64,000 bases of DNA from Candidatus Electrothrix aestuarii (GCA_032595685.2 CP159373.1:2421501-2485500); one strand, 5' to 3'. Shown: positions 1 to 8,493, counted from the stretch's first letter. The notes: a model not told the origin generated them from the sequence alone. Numbers and translations: made by a program.

Positions 1-248
1 GCTCCCGCTTGTCTTGGCAAATATACTCCATTGAGTGGCGAATTTGGGTCTATATTAAATTTTTTTAAGATTTCTCTCGCTCTTGTACTCAAGGCTCCAT
101 TTCCAACTATATGGTGAGCAGCTGTATTTCCAGGTCTATGAATAATAGGGGACGTAGCCCGATAATCTGCTCTTTTTGAAGAGAGCACAGATGGGTAGCC
201 CAGCGAAAGTGGAAAGGAGTGGTGATGTGAAAAATACCCTCTTCTCAA
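1..248 (-). pseudogene. AHH-family nuclease toxin domain, 3' end outside window
   Basis: The minus strand is open from about 248 to the window edge and encodes the motif NTAAHHIVGNGALSTRAREI (about 70-127), followed by a helix and an N-x-NGVYLP element. This is the signature of the AHH branch of HNH/endonuclease-VII toxins, which occur as C-terminal tips of polymorphic secreted toxins (contact-dependent or type VI systems). The frame has stops at 255-257 and 291-293 and no convincing start with a ribosome site (only TTG at 246-248). It therefore looks like an orphan or truncated toxin tip rather than a full-length toxin. The immunity gene would lie below coordinate 1 and cannot be seen. Domain identity is fairly sure; whether it is expressed is unknown. 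Confidence 0.6.
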
Positions 249-761
249 AAAAGCCTATAAAACGGCCACTGTGTCCATTAATTCTAAATTCTACAACGTG
301 ACGTGCGGAATGTCGGTTATTGGCACATTTTCGCCAACAAAAACGACCTCTCTAATTCCCCTCCAAAATCTCCACACATTCAACCGAGAGGTCCTGAGGA
401 TGACATTTACGATGATTACGACCTTGCTTATTGAAATGGCTGGATTCCGTAAGAAGAAACCAAAAGATGGGGGGTAATAACTTGAACTTTTTGAAAAGTC
501 AGCGTGATGTAGCTGAAATAACAGTAGATTAAACAGAGAGTGCTACGGAGCTCCAGGGGGATTACGCCTGAAAACACTAAGAATCCTTATTGGCTGCTTC
601 AGACTAATAGATTAACCCCAGAAAACAGGTCGGAACAGTTTCTTTGGAGATTTTAAAGCGAAAAAAGCCATCATTACGGCTACGGGTAACCTTATCAACT
701 CAGAAACGTGCTGCTTTTTAACATCCTTTATGCAAAAAAACTGTACTTTAAGTATGAAATT

Positions 762-790
762 TTGTACAAATAGAAAAATAGAGGTATAAT
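762..790 (+). promoter_or_regulatory. sigma-70-type promoter for small ORF
   Basis: TTGTAC (762-767) and a perfect TATAAT (785-790) are separated by 17 bases. The expected start of transcription is near 797, about 28 bases before the ATG at 825. The spacing and the perfect -10 box make this one of the clearest promoters in the window. Confidence 0.6.
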
Positions 791-824
791 GAAGTAGAGA
801 GATAAAAAAATAGGGTTCGAAGAA

Positions 825-950
825 ATGAAACGTCGTGATGCTATCCATATATTAATGCTCAGTCCCTTTTATTTCCGTATGACAGTAAAAGAGCGGCTCG
901 AACTCATCAAAGATTACTGCCGAGATATTTCACTCTCCTCTCATGTGTAA
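825..950 (+). CDS. 41-residue hypothetical protein
   Basis: A short ORF runs from ATG 825 to TAA 948-950 directly behind a consensus promoter. The product begins MKRRDAIHILMLSPFY and has a charged C-terminal helix containing KERLELIKDYC. There is no signal peptide or known domain. It is kept as a gene because promoter, leader length and reading frame fit together in an otherwise empty region. It is not recognised as a known family, and it could equally be a remnant of a longer regulator. Confidence 0.4.
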   Translation: MKRRDAIHILMLSPFYFRMTVKERLELIKDYCRDISLSSHV

Positions 951-1118
951 GGAAGGCGTAATTATTCTGTCCGTCTTTTATTATAGGGTGCAGTAGAGAC
1001 GATGAGTGGGAGAATGTCGCGTGGAAAAAATGCGAATGATAAGATACCCCGCTTTTGCGGACATCTTGGATGTAAATCCGTAATGGTCTTTGCGTAACTG
1101 CTCGGCTAAGCTTCTTCT

Positions 1119-1265
1119 CTACATATTTTTCTGATGTGATACTTCTACAATTCTTCCCTGTTGTCCTGTTGTTGTGTGTGCAGAGTTATTCATTGCCGAG
1201 TGAAGTAAAAAAGCCGCTAAAAAGATCACAACAGCAAACAAAATTTGGTCGATTTTTTTTGTCAT
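1119..1265 (-). CDS. 48-residue single-pass membrane protein
   Basis: ATG at 1263-1265 is preceded on the minus strand by a strong AGGAGAGGAGC ribosome site. The product has a short basic start (MTKKIDQ), one hydrophobic segment of about 16 residues (ILFAVVIFLAAFLL, 8-21) and a polar tail with three threonines. It could be a small inner-membrane protein or an uncleaved exported peptide. Function unknown. The ribosome site and membrane segment are the only support. Confidence 0.4.
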   Translation of the reverse strand: MTKKIDQILFAVVIFLAAFLLHSAMNNSAHTTTGQQGRIVEVSHQKNM

Positions 1266-1811
1266 TGCTCCTCTCCTCCTGTGTTCTATAGATTTTCTTG
1301 TTAATAATAGGATTTCCTATCTTAAGGTGTTGTTAGTGTCAAAACGTAAACAGCCCTTGCTCTGTTGCCCAAAAAAACGAGCATTGGATTGAATTTGTTC
1401 TTTTTATACGCAGGTCTCAAAAGAAAATACGGTGTTTTTGGGTGGATGACCAGGGTATTTCACGTCAAAAAGAGGAACTATTTCGTCACACGCAGAGGAT
1501 GCCTCGCTCTGTCCATAAATACATTTTTTTGTTCGGGATAATTTATAAAGAGCCAGGAAGAGCCAAAGCAAGATGAGCTCTAGCAGGGAGGAGCGCTCAA
1601 AGCTCGGAAAATCTCGTTTGACAAAAAGTCACTTTTCTAATAAAGATTAATATCTGTTTATCCGTGAAGGATACAGATGCTCCCCTCCGACGGACTCTTT
1701 GACCCTAAGCCTGCCATGTAGGAGTACACATTGCCTTCACACCACAGATCTGGACTTTGGCAGTTTTGTTTTTCTGAGACATGTAAAAAATAACCGACGG
1801 AATAAATTGAT
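1266..1811. other. Gene-poor stretch with a possible structured leader
   Basis: No credible coding frame is seen on either strand. At 1664-1740, GTGAAGG pairs with CCTTCAC to close a 77-base domain. At 1651-1677, ATCTG-TATCC pairs with GGATA-CAGAT to form a hairpin that would use the same GTGAAGG bases. The two folds exclude each other and lie 70-160 bases before the lipoprotein start at 1812, as expected for a leader switch or attenuator. No match to a known riboswitch core could be made by eye. Confidence 0.3.
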
Positions 1812-2426
1812 ATGAAATACCTTGCTCTTCCCCTGGTTCTTATGCTTCTTTTCTTTGCAGGTTGCGACCTGCTGGATGATGATGACGATGATTCAAGTGA
1901 CGGTGGAACGGAAGTTGTTGCGACAAGCGATACCTCGTCTTCTTCATCATCTTCCTCTTCTACTGCATCAACAACGAGTACCGCGACCACAAATTCATCG
2001 ACAGTGGTATTGAACGCCTCTTCTGACTTTAGTTGTACCAGTAACTGGACCACCCGTGATGGTGCCTGGGGTTTGAAGGCACGTACCAATAGAGGAAGTT
2101 GTCAGACCTCTTTTCCTGGAGAGTCAGGTAATTATCGGGTTGTTATTACCGTTCAAACTGAGTTTGACGGGAATTCTCCTTATGTCCTTTATATTAATGG
2201 GAACACTGCTGCCTCGGGAACATACCCTCTGGCTCCTGGATGTGAAGGCGACTGCCATCCTGACAATTGGCGTAGTCAGTGTCCTGACCGTAAGAGAGAT
2301 TTGAGTGCGGGTACCCATAGTATCTCAAAGGGTGAGACCATCAAATTCTACGGCGAAGAAGACTGGAATTGTGATGAACATGGAGCATATGCCAAATGGC
2401 ATAAGATCACTTTTACCCGCATCTAA
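1812..2426 (+). CDS. Lipoprotein with Asp/Ser-rich linker and C-terminal beta domain
   Basis: The 204-residue product has a lipoprotein signal ending in FFAGC (Cys18). A run of six aspartates, then about 45 residues rich in Ser/Thr, forms a flexible linker. The globular C-terminal part (about 70-204) contains NYRVVITVQTEFDGNSPYV, GTHSISKGETIKFYGEE and six or more cysteines, suggesting a disulphide-stabilised beta-sandwich, perhaps carbohydrate binding. It would be anchored to a membrane with the folded domain held away from it. It starts a three-gene set with 2442 and 2898 (gaps of 15 and 6 bases). The fold assignment is inference; no family name is claimed. Confidence 0.75.
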   Translation: MKYLALPLVLMLLFFAGCDLLDDDDDDSSDGGTEVVATSDTSSSSSSSSSTASTTSTATTNSSTVVLNASSDFSCTSNWTTRDGAWGLKARTNRGSCQTSFPGESGNYRVVITVQTEFDGNSPYVLYINGNTAASGTYPLAPGCEGDCHPDNWRSQCPDRKRDLSAGTHSISKGETIKFYGEEDWNCDEHGAYAKWHKITFTRI

Positions 2427-2441
2427 GGCTTTCATCAGGTT

Positions 2442-2891
2442 ATGCGTTGGAAAACGGGCGGGCTGGTCTGGCTCGCCCTTGCTTTTCTTTTCTGTACAGG
2501 CGTGGCTGGTGCCACGTCCTTTCCTTTTGCCTCCATTGAAAGCGGACTCTACAAGAACAAGAGCTTTGCAGAGGCAGTCACCGCTTTTACTCCTTACGAA
2601 AAAATTTATCTGCTGGTGGAACTCCAGCAGCTCCAGCCTGGGAGCTTTACCCTGACGACAGATTGGCTTACCCCCTGGGGGGAGTTGGAACATCAGAGCC
2701 ACCATTCCTTTGAGGTGACCAAGGTTATTCCGTCCTGGAAGGCATATTCTTGGCTTAATCTCTGGAAGAATGGTCCGGTAAAACGCCTTTTGACGGGCGA
2801 GGATTTTAAAAAAGAATTCTATGGTACCTGGACAGTACGGCTCTATCTCAATGGGCAGCAGATCCATAAGCAAATTTTTGAAATGCAATAG
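2442..2891 (+). CDS. Secreted hypothetical protein, Ig-like
   Basis: 149 residues with a signal peptide (LVWLALAFLFCTGVAGA, cleavage near residue 24). The mature part is about 125 residues with alternating strands and ends in GTWTVRLYLNGQQIHKQIF, a pattern typical of a single periplasmic beta-sandwich. It lies 15 bases after the lipoprotein gene and 6 bases before the DUF62 gene, so co-transcription is likely. No specific family is recognised. Confidence 0.7.
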   Translation: MRWKTGGLVWLALAFLFCTGVAGATSFPFASIESGLYKNKSFAEAVTAFTPYEKIYLLVELQQLQPGSFTLTTDWLTPWGELEHQSHHSFEVTKVIPSWKAYSWLNLWKNGPVKRLLTGEDFKKEFYGTWTVRLYLNGQQIHKQIFEMQ

Positions 2892-2897
2892 GGAAAG

Positions 2898-3560
2898 ATG
2901 GCCACGAAAGCAAGCGGTATCATAAGCCTGACCACGGATTTTGGCGTGACTGATCCCTATGTTGGGCAGATGAAGGGAGCTATTCTTCAGAGGAATCCAT
3001 CGGTTCAACTGGTAGATCTCAGCCATGAGATTTCCAGGCAGGATATCATCGGGGCAGCTATTATGCTGCACAGCAGCTATGCCTTTTTCCCAGCAGCAAC
3101 GGTGCATCTGGTTGTTGTTGATCCCGGCGTGGGGAGTGAACGGAGGATTTTAGCTGCTGAAGGGGAGGGATATTATTTTATTGCCCCGGATAATGGGATA
3201 TTCTCTCTTCTCCTGCGGGATGGGCTTCTCAACCGGGTGTATCTCGTAGAGGAAAAAGCGCTTTTTACCAAGAAAGTGAGTGCCACCTTTCACGGGCGGG
3301 ATATCATGGGGCCTGTGGCAGCGGCCTTGGCAGGAGGGTTGGCCTTGAAAGAGGTCGGGACAGAGGTCCTGCCTGCCTCTTGTATTTGTTTGGACTTGCC
3401 TGTTGCGCGTATCTCAGAGACAAGCATTCATGGTGAGGTTGTGCAGGTCGATCATTTCGGTAATATCCGTACGTCAATTCGCCGTGCGGATATGCAGCAT
3501 GTTACGGATCCGCATCAATGTCAGGTGCAACTTAAAGGGTACGAGATAGGGACTCTCTGA
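2898..3560 (+). pseudogene. SAM hydroxide adenosyltransferase (DUF62), 5' part, broken by IS3
   Basis: Residues 1-220 match the chlorinase/fluorinase-like family that hydrolyses S-adenosylmethionine to adenosine and methionine. Visible are the N-terminal LTTDFG, the VVDPGVGSER motif, APDNG and the FHGRD motif, plus DHFGNIRTS from the second domain. The frame stops at TGA 3558-3560, which is the first codon of the inserted element. About 44 C-terminal residues, which help build the nucleotide pocket of the trimer, are displaced to 4853-4987. A truncated protein could be made but is probably inactive. Confidence 0.85.
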
Positions 3561-3611
3561 CCCGTCCTGAATATAGTTGACACATTAATGACCATTCAGG
3601 AGGGGAATAAT

Positions 3612-4010
3612 ATGAAAAAAGAACCTGTCAAACGTTACAGCCAGGCACTTAAACAACAGGTTGTCAGAGAGTACGAAGAGGGCGTCAGCATATACAGCTT
3701 GCGTCAGAAATATGGCATTGGCGCTCACGGCACCGTAGAGCGATGGATTAAGAAGTTTGGCCGTTCCGGTTACCGCGCCGAGGTTGTGCATATCCAAACG
3801 GTTGAAGATCAGCTTGAATTTAAAGCAATGAAAAGCCGGATCAAGGAGCTGGAATCGGCATTGGCACAAAGCGTCCTTGAAAACCGGATGCTGGAAACCA
3901 CGATAGAAGTAGCCGATCAATCATTGGGCACTGATATTAAAAAAATTTCGGGAGGAAATTATAACCAGGGCAGCAGCTGTAAGGCAGATCAGCAGGCAGG
4001 CGGCCTGTAA
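3612..4010 (+). CDS. IS3 transposase OrfA, helix-turn-helix
   Basis: The start ATG at 3612 follows AGGAGGGG at 3598-3605 and is preferred over the in-frame upstream ATG at 3588. The 132-residue product has an N-terminal helix-turn-helix (YSQALKQQVVREYEEGVSI to HGTVERWIKKFG) and a leucine-zipper-like helix near residues 65-100 for multimerisation. OrfA binds the element ends. The frame ends at 4010, after the orfB frame has already opened at 3913, so the two overlap as in other IS3 elements. Confidence 0.8.
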   Translation: MKKEPVKRYSQALKQQVVREYEEGVSIYSLRQKYGIGAHGTVERWIKKFGRSGYRAEVVHIQTVEDQLEFKAMKSRIKELESALAQSVLENRMLETTIEVADQSLGTDIKKISGGNYNQGSSCKADQQAGGL

Positions 4011-4818
4011 CTGGTACGGTATCAGTCGGCAGGCATATTACCAGGCATTGCAGCGACAGATGCTCCAGGCAGCCGAAAACCAACTCATCGTGGAACTGGT
4101 CAGGGCCATCCGCCAGCGTCACCCACGTATGGGCGGACGAAAACTGCATTACGAACTACAGGATTCGATGGCCGCCTTGGGAATTTCCAGGGGCAGAGAC
4201 GCATTTTTCAAGCTGTTATCAGCACATAACCTGCTGGTCCCAACCAGACTCAGCCATCGCAAAACCACACATGCTGGCCTGTGGCGATGCCCCAATCTGT
4301 TGATTGATTTAACCATTACCCACGTCCATCAGGCCTGGGTTGGTGACATCACCTATATCACGACCGAGACGGGATTTGTTTATCTGGCTTTACTGACCGA
4401 TGTTTTTTCTCGCTTTATTGTCGGCTTCGATCTCTCGTCGTCGCTTGCGGTCGAAGGGTGTGACCGGGCGCTGAAACAGGCGATAGCACAGGCTGACGGT
4501 GCTGATTTGCGTGGCCTGATCCATCATTCGGATCATGGGGTGCAATACACCGCCTGGCTGTACCGGGAGCGATTGCAAAAGATGGAGATACGTTCCAGCA
4601 TGGGAGAAGTGGGCAACTGTTACGAAAACGCCTTAGCTGAACGAGTGAATGGAATCTTAAAAGGCGAATATGGCCTTGACGACCTTTTCATTGATAAGGA
4701 ACATGCTCAGAAAGCTGTCCGGGAAGCTGTATGGCTATACAATTATGAACGGCCTCACCTGGCACTCAACTATGGAAAGCCTGCAGAGATTTATTTTGAG
4801 AAAATTGATGTGAAGTAG
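3958..4818 (+). CDS. IS3 transposase OrfB, DDE integrase core
   Basis: The catalytic core of the rve/DDE fold is intact: first Asp in VGDITYI, second Asp in HHSDHGVQY, Glu in NALAERVNG, and the HPRMGGRK element of the HTH_21 region. The first ATG is at 4048, but the frame is open from 3913 and encodes the usual N-terminal segment (AVRQISRQAACNWYGISRQAYY). A ribosome-like GGGAGG at 3949-3954 precedes ATT at 3958, so a rare AUU start, known for IS911 OrfB, is plausible. A fusion would need a +1 (or -2) shift near the A7 run at 3939-3945. Confidence 0.75.
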   Translation: MITRAAAVRQISRQAACNWYGISRQAYYQALQRQMLQAAENQLIVELVRAIRQRHPRMGGRKLHYELQDSMAALGISRGRDAFFKLLSAHNLLVPTRLSHRKTTHAGLWRCPNLLIDLTITHVHQAWVGDITYITTETGFVYLALLTDVFSRFIVGFDLSSSLAVEGCDRALKQAIAQADGADLRGLIHHSDHGVQYTAWLYRERLQKMEIRSSMGEVGNCYENALAERVNGILKGEYGLDDLFIDKEHAQKAVREAVWLYNYERPHLALNYGKPAEIYFEKIDVK

Positions 4819-4852
4819 TTACTATTTTGGTGTCAACATATTTCAGGACTTG

Positions 4853-4987
4853 ACAGAGGCCATGCCTGGAGAGCTACTTGCCCTGTTTGATAGTGCTGGT
4901 TATCTTGAAATTGCGGTGAATAGAGGCAGTGCTGCTGAGCTGACCCAGTGCCGTATTAGTGACCCCGTACAGGTCAATTTTTCATAG
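4853..4987 (+). pseudogene. SAM hydroxide adenosyltransferase, displaced 3' part
   Basis: The frame 4853-4987 encodes TEAMPGELLALFDSAGYLEI followed by AVNRGSAAE and a short tail. This is the family's C-terminal segment (PGE...GYLEIAVNxGSAA). It has no start of its own and joins in frame to codon 220 of the 2898 gene if the IS3 element is removed. The insertion is therefore recent enough to have left both halves uncorrupted. Confidence 0.85.
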
Positions 4988-5020
4988 TGAAAATGCATTC
5001 TCTCTGAGAGGCGGGAAGAA

Positions 5021-6751
5021 TTATTGAGAGGATAAGGTAAGCCCTGCCTGGACAGCCTTTTGCAACTGTTCATGGTTGAAGGGCGCCTGGATGAGGCAGA
5101 TATCGCCACTTTCTTGCATCTTTTTTACTGGCGGGTCCTCTAGGCTTGTGCAGATGAGCAAGGCCTTCTGTGCAGGATGAAGGAATCGAATTTGTTCGTA
5201 AAAGGACTGCACTTCCTCCGGCTTATTATCTTTGAGGTTTAGGGTAACGAGATCTACCGTATTCCGGTTAAGATAAGAAAGTGCTCCAGTGTCATCCGCA
5301 ACGGATAAGGCCTGATAACCTTGTTCTGTCAGAAAATCACTCATCGTCTCTCGTTGTTTTTTGTCCTGTTCAATGATCAGAAGGCGTTGTCCTTGTCCTG
5401 GCCGTTCCTGCTTGCTGCTTTCATTTGTTGTACCAATGCAAATTTTCCTGAGAGGGAAGTAGAGATCAAAGCGGTTGCCCTGCTCATCTTTCGGGTCGAC
5501 GAGGTCAACCCAGCCATCGTGCTCTTCCGAAATGTTACGGAGCACTGCCAAGGCTATTCCGGTCCCCTTTCCTTTGAGTTTTTTCTTGCTGTAAAAAGGT
5601 TCAAAAATATGGGCTCTAGCAACAGCGGATAAGCTGGGGCCTGTGTCTGCTACAGAAAGGATGACATACTCTCCTGAGCTTTTCTCTGGAGAAGGGGGAG
5701 AGGAGATATATCTGCGGTCGAGAGAAACGGTGATCGTCCCAACTCTTTCCCTGCTTCTGAGTATTGTATCATTGGCATTGTGCAGCAGATTATGCAGGCA
5801 TTGGCGGATATGGGGAGGAGAGCAGGAAACAGGAAGAGAATCAGAGCTCAGACGGGTATGGAGGGTGATTCCTGGCTGTTTAGCAAAAATGAGCAGAGCT
5901 TCTTTCTCTTGAAGAATGTTGTCTGTCAGTTTATTGAGATCAATGATTTCTTTCACCGCAGAGCCAGCTTTGGCAGCGCTGAGCAGGTCAGTGACCAGGG
6001 CGACCGCCTGTTGAGCAGAACGGTTGAGAGCTGACAGGGAAGGTCGTAAGGAGCTGTCCTCTGGGAGGTTGCGCGAAATTTGTTCTGGGTAATGGAGGAT
6101 AGCGGTTAGTATATTATTGAGGTCATGAGCCATCCCGCCAGCCATCATGCCTATACTTTCAAATCGACGGGATTTTTGCAGGCGTTCGGTAAGTTTCTGG
6201 TGTTTCCTTTCCTGTTCTTGTTCCTCCTGCTGTCTTGCGCTCAGATCCTGGAAAACAAAAAGGGTGCCTAGGGGCTCACCCAGCTGGTCCTGGATATCCT
6301 TTTTCTGGACCTTGGCCGGATACTCGCTGTTATCTTTTTTTTTTGCCCGAACGACCTGTCGTTCTTCGGTTATTGCAGGGGTTTCAGGGAGGATGAGAGT
6401 GGAGGGCTGTCCAAAAAGTTGTTCCTCTGTATACCCAGAGGTATCCCGCGCAATGCTGTTACTATATTGGATGCGACCAGACGGGTCTGTTATTAGAACG
6501 CCCTCATGCAGGGCATCAACAGTCTGTTGAAAGAGGGTTGTTGCCTTCTTCGCATCAATCAGGTCCGCTGTCTTTTGTTGGAGATTCTTGTTCAGTTCCG
6601 TATTGAGTACCTGGAGCTGATCGAGATCTTTTTTTCTGCTGCGATTGTTGAACAGCAAGAAGAAAAGGAGAAGAAGGGTACCGCCCCATCCCCATACGAG
6701 GTAAGAGGGCAGGGCGGTATGGATTGTGGCGTATGCATGTTCAAAATTCAT
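5021..6751 (-). CDS. PAS hybrid histidine kinase with degenerate receiver
   Basis: 576 residues: one membrane segment (about 17-35), a coiled linker, a PAS domain (about 72-170), HisKA with the phospho-accepting His209 in GGMAHDLNNILT, an HATPase with N-box NLLHNANDT and a G-box (GKGTGIALAVL), then a receiver-like tail from about 450. In that tail the acidic pocket and the acceptor Asp are gone (LLIIEQDKKQ, and TLNLKD where the aspartate is expected). It probably senses through PAS and either signals to a separate regulator or uses the tail for binding only. The gene converges on the disrupted DUF62 gene. Confidence 0.9.
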   Translation of the reverse strand: MNFEHAYATIHTALPSYLVWGWGGTLLLLFFLLFNNRSRKKDLDQLQVLNTELNKNLQQKTADLIDAKKATTLFQQTVDALHEGVLITDPSGRIQYSNSIARDTSGYTEEQLFGQPSTLILPETPAITEERQVVRAKKKDNSEYPAKVQKKDIQDQLGEPLGTLFVFQDLSARQQEEQEQERKHQKLTERLQKSRRFESIGMMAGGMAHDLNNILTAILHYPEQISRNLPEDSSLRPSLSALNRSAQQAVALVTDLLSAAKAGSAVKEIIDLNKLTDNILQEKEALLIFAKQPGITLHTRLSSDSLPVSCSPPHIRQCLHNLLHNANDTILRSRERVGTITVSLDRRYISSPPSPEKSSGEYVILSVADTGPSLSAVARAHIFEPFYSKKKLKGKGTGIALAVLRNISEEHDGWVDLVDPKDEQGNRFDLYFPLRKICIGTTNESSKQERPGQGQRLLIIEQDKKQRETMSDFLTEQGYQALSVADDTGALSYLNRNTVDLVTLNLKDNKPEEVQSFYEQIRFLHPAQKALLICTSLEDPPVKKMQESGDICLIQAPFNHEQLQKAVQAGLTLSSQ

Positions 6752-6792
6752 TTCTCAACCTACTGGAAAGAAAAAAGAACAAGGCAGGGCTT

Positions 6793-8493
6793 TTAACCTC
6801 TTGCCCTCCTGCCCTTCCAAGGTTTACGTGTTTTTCCCATATTGCTTTTATTATTACGTCGTCCTCTGCCGCCGCCATTATTGGCGGGCTGGAGAATTTT
6901 TGCAGTCACTGGTTTTCCATTAATCTCAAAACGCTGAAATGCTCCGAGAATCTGGGGGATGAAACGGCTGTCGCCCTCAATGGTGGCGCTGTTGCGCATA
7001 ATTTCAATCTTGCCTACCTTAATGCGTCCACCGCCTGGTACGGCATTAATCAGACTGATGAGATTTTCTGGAAGAACGCCGTTACGACGCCCAACATTGA
7101 GGTGAAAACGGGTAAAGGCCTTGCCGTTTGCTCCCTTGTCGCTATTTTTTCTATCCCTGCCGCTCACCTGCTGATTAAGATCAGGAGCGTCTTTGTAATA
7201 TTGCAGGAAGCGATTAAATTCTAAGGAAATAAATTTTTTAATCAGTTCTTCCCGGTCCAAATGGGAAAGCTGCTGCTCAATACTTGCATAAAGGGGATCA
7301 ATTTGCTCATGGTCGACTTCGGTTGTGCTGATGACTTCCATCAGGCTCTGCAGCTGGGTGGTGCAGACTTCTTTGCCAGTGGGAATCTGGACCTTTTTGA
7401 AGCTTTTATTGATTCTTTGTTCAATATGTTTGATGCGATAGCGCTCTCGCATGTCAATCAGGGCTATGGATGTGCCGCTACTTCCGGCTCGTCCGGTCCG
7501 ACCACTGCGATGGGTATAGGCAGCAATATCATCGGGCAGGCTGTAGTTGATGACATGGGTCAGATCGTTGACATCCAGTCCTCGGGCTGCCACATCAGTA
7601 GCGACCAGCAACTGGAGGTGCTTTTTCCGAAATTTTTCCATAACCAAATCTCGCTGGGCCTGACTCAGGTCGCCGTGCAGGGAGTCTGCCCGATAGCCAT
7701 CTTGGATCAGCTTGTCTGCCACGTCCTGGGTGTCCTTTCTGGTACGGCAAAAGATAATGGAGTAGTTTTTCGGGTTATTATCTACAATCCGTTTTAAAGC
7801 AGGATAGCGGTCCCGACCGTTGATCAGGTAATATTCGTGGGTTACATTTTCTGCCCCGGAGTTTTTTCTGCCCATGGTGATTTCCACAGGGTCGGTCATG
7901 TAGCGGCTTGCAATGTTCGCTACCTCCTTGGACATGGTGGCTGAGAAGAGCAGAGTGTTTTTGTCTTTCGGGGTTTCAGCCAGAATGGCGTTGAGTTCAT
8001 CCTGGAAACCCATTTGCAGCATTTCGTCAGCCTCGTCAAAGACCGCATAACGGACAGCGGAGATGTCGACCACGCCTCTCTTGATCAGATCTCGCAGGCG
8101 TCCTGGAGTGGCCACGATAATCTGGACGCCTTTACGGAGTTCCCGAATCTGTTGCTCAATGCTTGCTCCTCCGTAGATAGCCAGTATTCTCATTCCTTTG
8201 GTGAAACGGGAAAAGCTTGCCAGATCTCTTGACACCTGCATGCAGAGTTCACGGGTCGGACAGAGGACCAGGCCTTGGGTGCGTTTACTTTTTGGATCGG
8301 TCAGCTGGACCAAGGGCAGGCCAAAGGCTGCGGTCTTGCCGGTTCCGGTTTGAGCGAGGCTGACAATATCAACAGCCTGCTCCAGCATCAGGGGGATAAC
8401 CTTGGTTTGCACGGGGGTTGGTTCCTCAAAGCCTTGTGCGAGAACAGCTTGAAGGATTTCATCATTGATGCCGATGTCTGTAAATGTGATCAT
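6793..8493 (-). CDS. deaD: DEAD-box RNA helicase, DeaD/CsdA type
   Basis: 566 residues with the full motif set: Q motif, AQTGTGKT (Walker A), PTREL, TPGR, DEAD, SAT, the helicase-C motif ATDVAARGLD and HRSGRTGRAG. A C-terminal DbpA-type RNA-binding domain (about 465-535, with VGRRNGVLPENLISLIN) is followed by a basic Gly/Arg/Lys-rich tail. The family unwinds structured RNA in ribosome assembly and cold adaptation. The gene stands alone, with about 380 bases of non-coding DNA upstream, as expected for a gene with a long regulated leader. Confidence 0.93.
   Translation of the reverse strand: MITFTDIGINDEILQAVLAQGFEEPTPVQTKVIPLMLEQAVDIVSLAQTGTGKTAAFGLPLVQLTDPKSKRTQGLVLCPTRELCMQVSRDLASFSRFTKGMRILAIYGGASIEQQIRELRKGVQIIVATPGRLRDLIKRGVVDISAVRYAVFDEADEMLQMGFQDELNAILAETPKDKNTLLFSATMSKEVANIASRYMTDPVEITMGRKNSGAENVTHEYYLINGRDRYPALKRIVDNNPKNYSIIFCRTRKDTQDVADKLIQDGYRADSLHGDLSQAQRDLVMEKFRKKHLQLLVATDVAARGLDVNDLTHVINYSLPDDIAAYTHRSGRTGRAGSSGTSIALIDMRERYRIKHIEQRINKSFKKVQIPTGKEVCTTQLQSLMEVISTTEVDHEQIDPLYASIEQQLSHLDREELIKKFISLEFNRFLQYYKDAPDLNQQVSGRDRKNSDKGANGKAFTRFHLNVGRRNGVLPENLISLINAVPGGGRIKVGKIEIMRNSATIEGDSRFIPQILGAFQRFEINGKPVTAKILQPANNGGGRGRRNNKSNMGKTRKPWKGRRARG

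Larger units (their letters stand above)
3558..4855 (+). mobile_element. IS3-family insertion sequence
   Basis: Imperfect inverted repeats of about 26 bases bound the element: the left end at 3558-3583 contains GTCCTGAA and TTGACAC, and the right end at 4830-4855 has the matching reverse complement. Between them lie orfA and orfB of an IS3 transposase. The insertion is inside a DUF62 gene whose two halves flank it in consistent frame. No clear direct target duplication is visible (CTC on the left, GAG on the right), so the outer borders may be off by a few bases. Confidence 0.85.

Noticed and set aside
271-477. 68-residue frame on the plus strand
   Set aside because: No ribosome site, no domain, mixed low-complexity composition, and it overlaps the upstream edge of the AHH remnant.
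1664-1740. tRNA-like element (7-bp closing stem followed by ACCA)
   Set aside because: No D, anticodon or T-loop consensus (no GTTCGA-type loop) is present inside.
1658-2089. 143-residue minus-strand frame rich in Glu and Val
   Set aside because: It is the complement of the Asp/Ser-rich linker of the lipoprotein gene.
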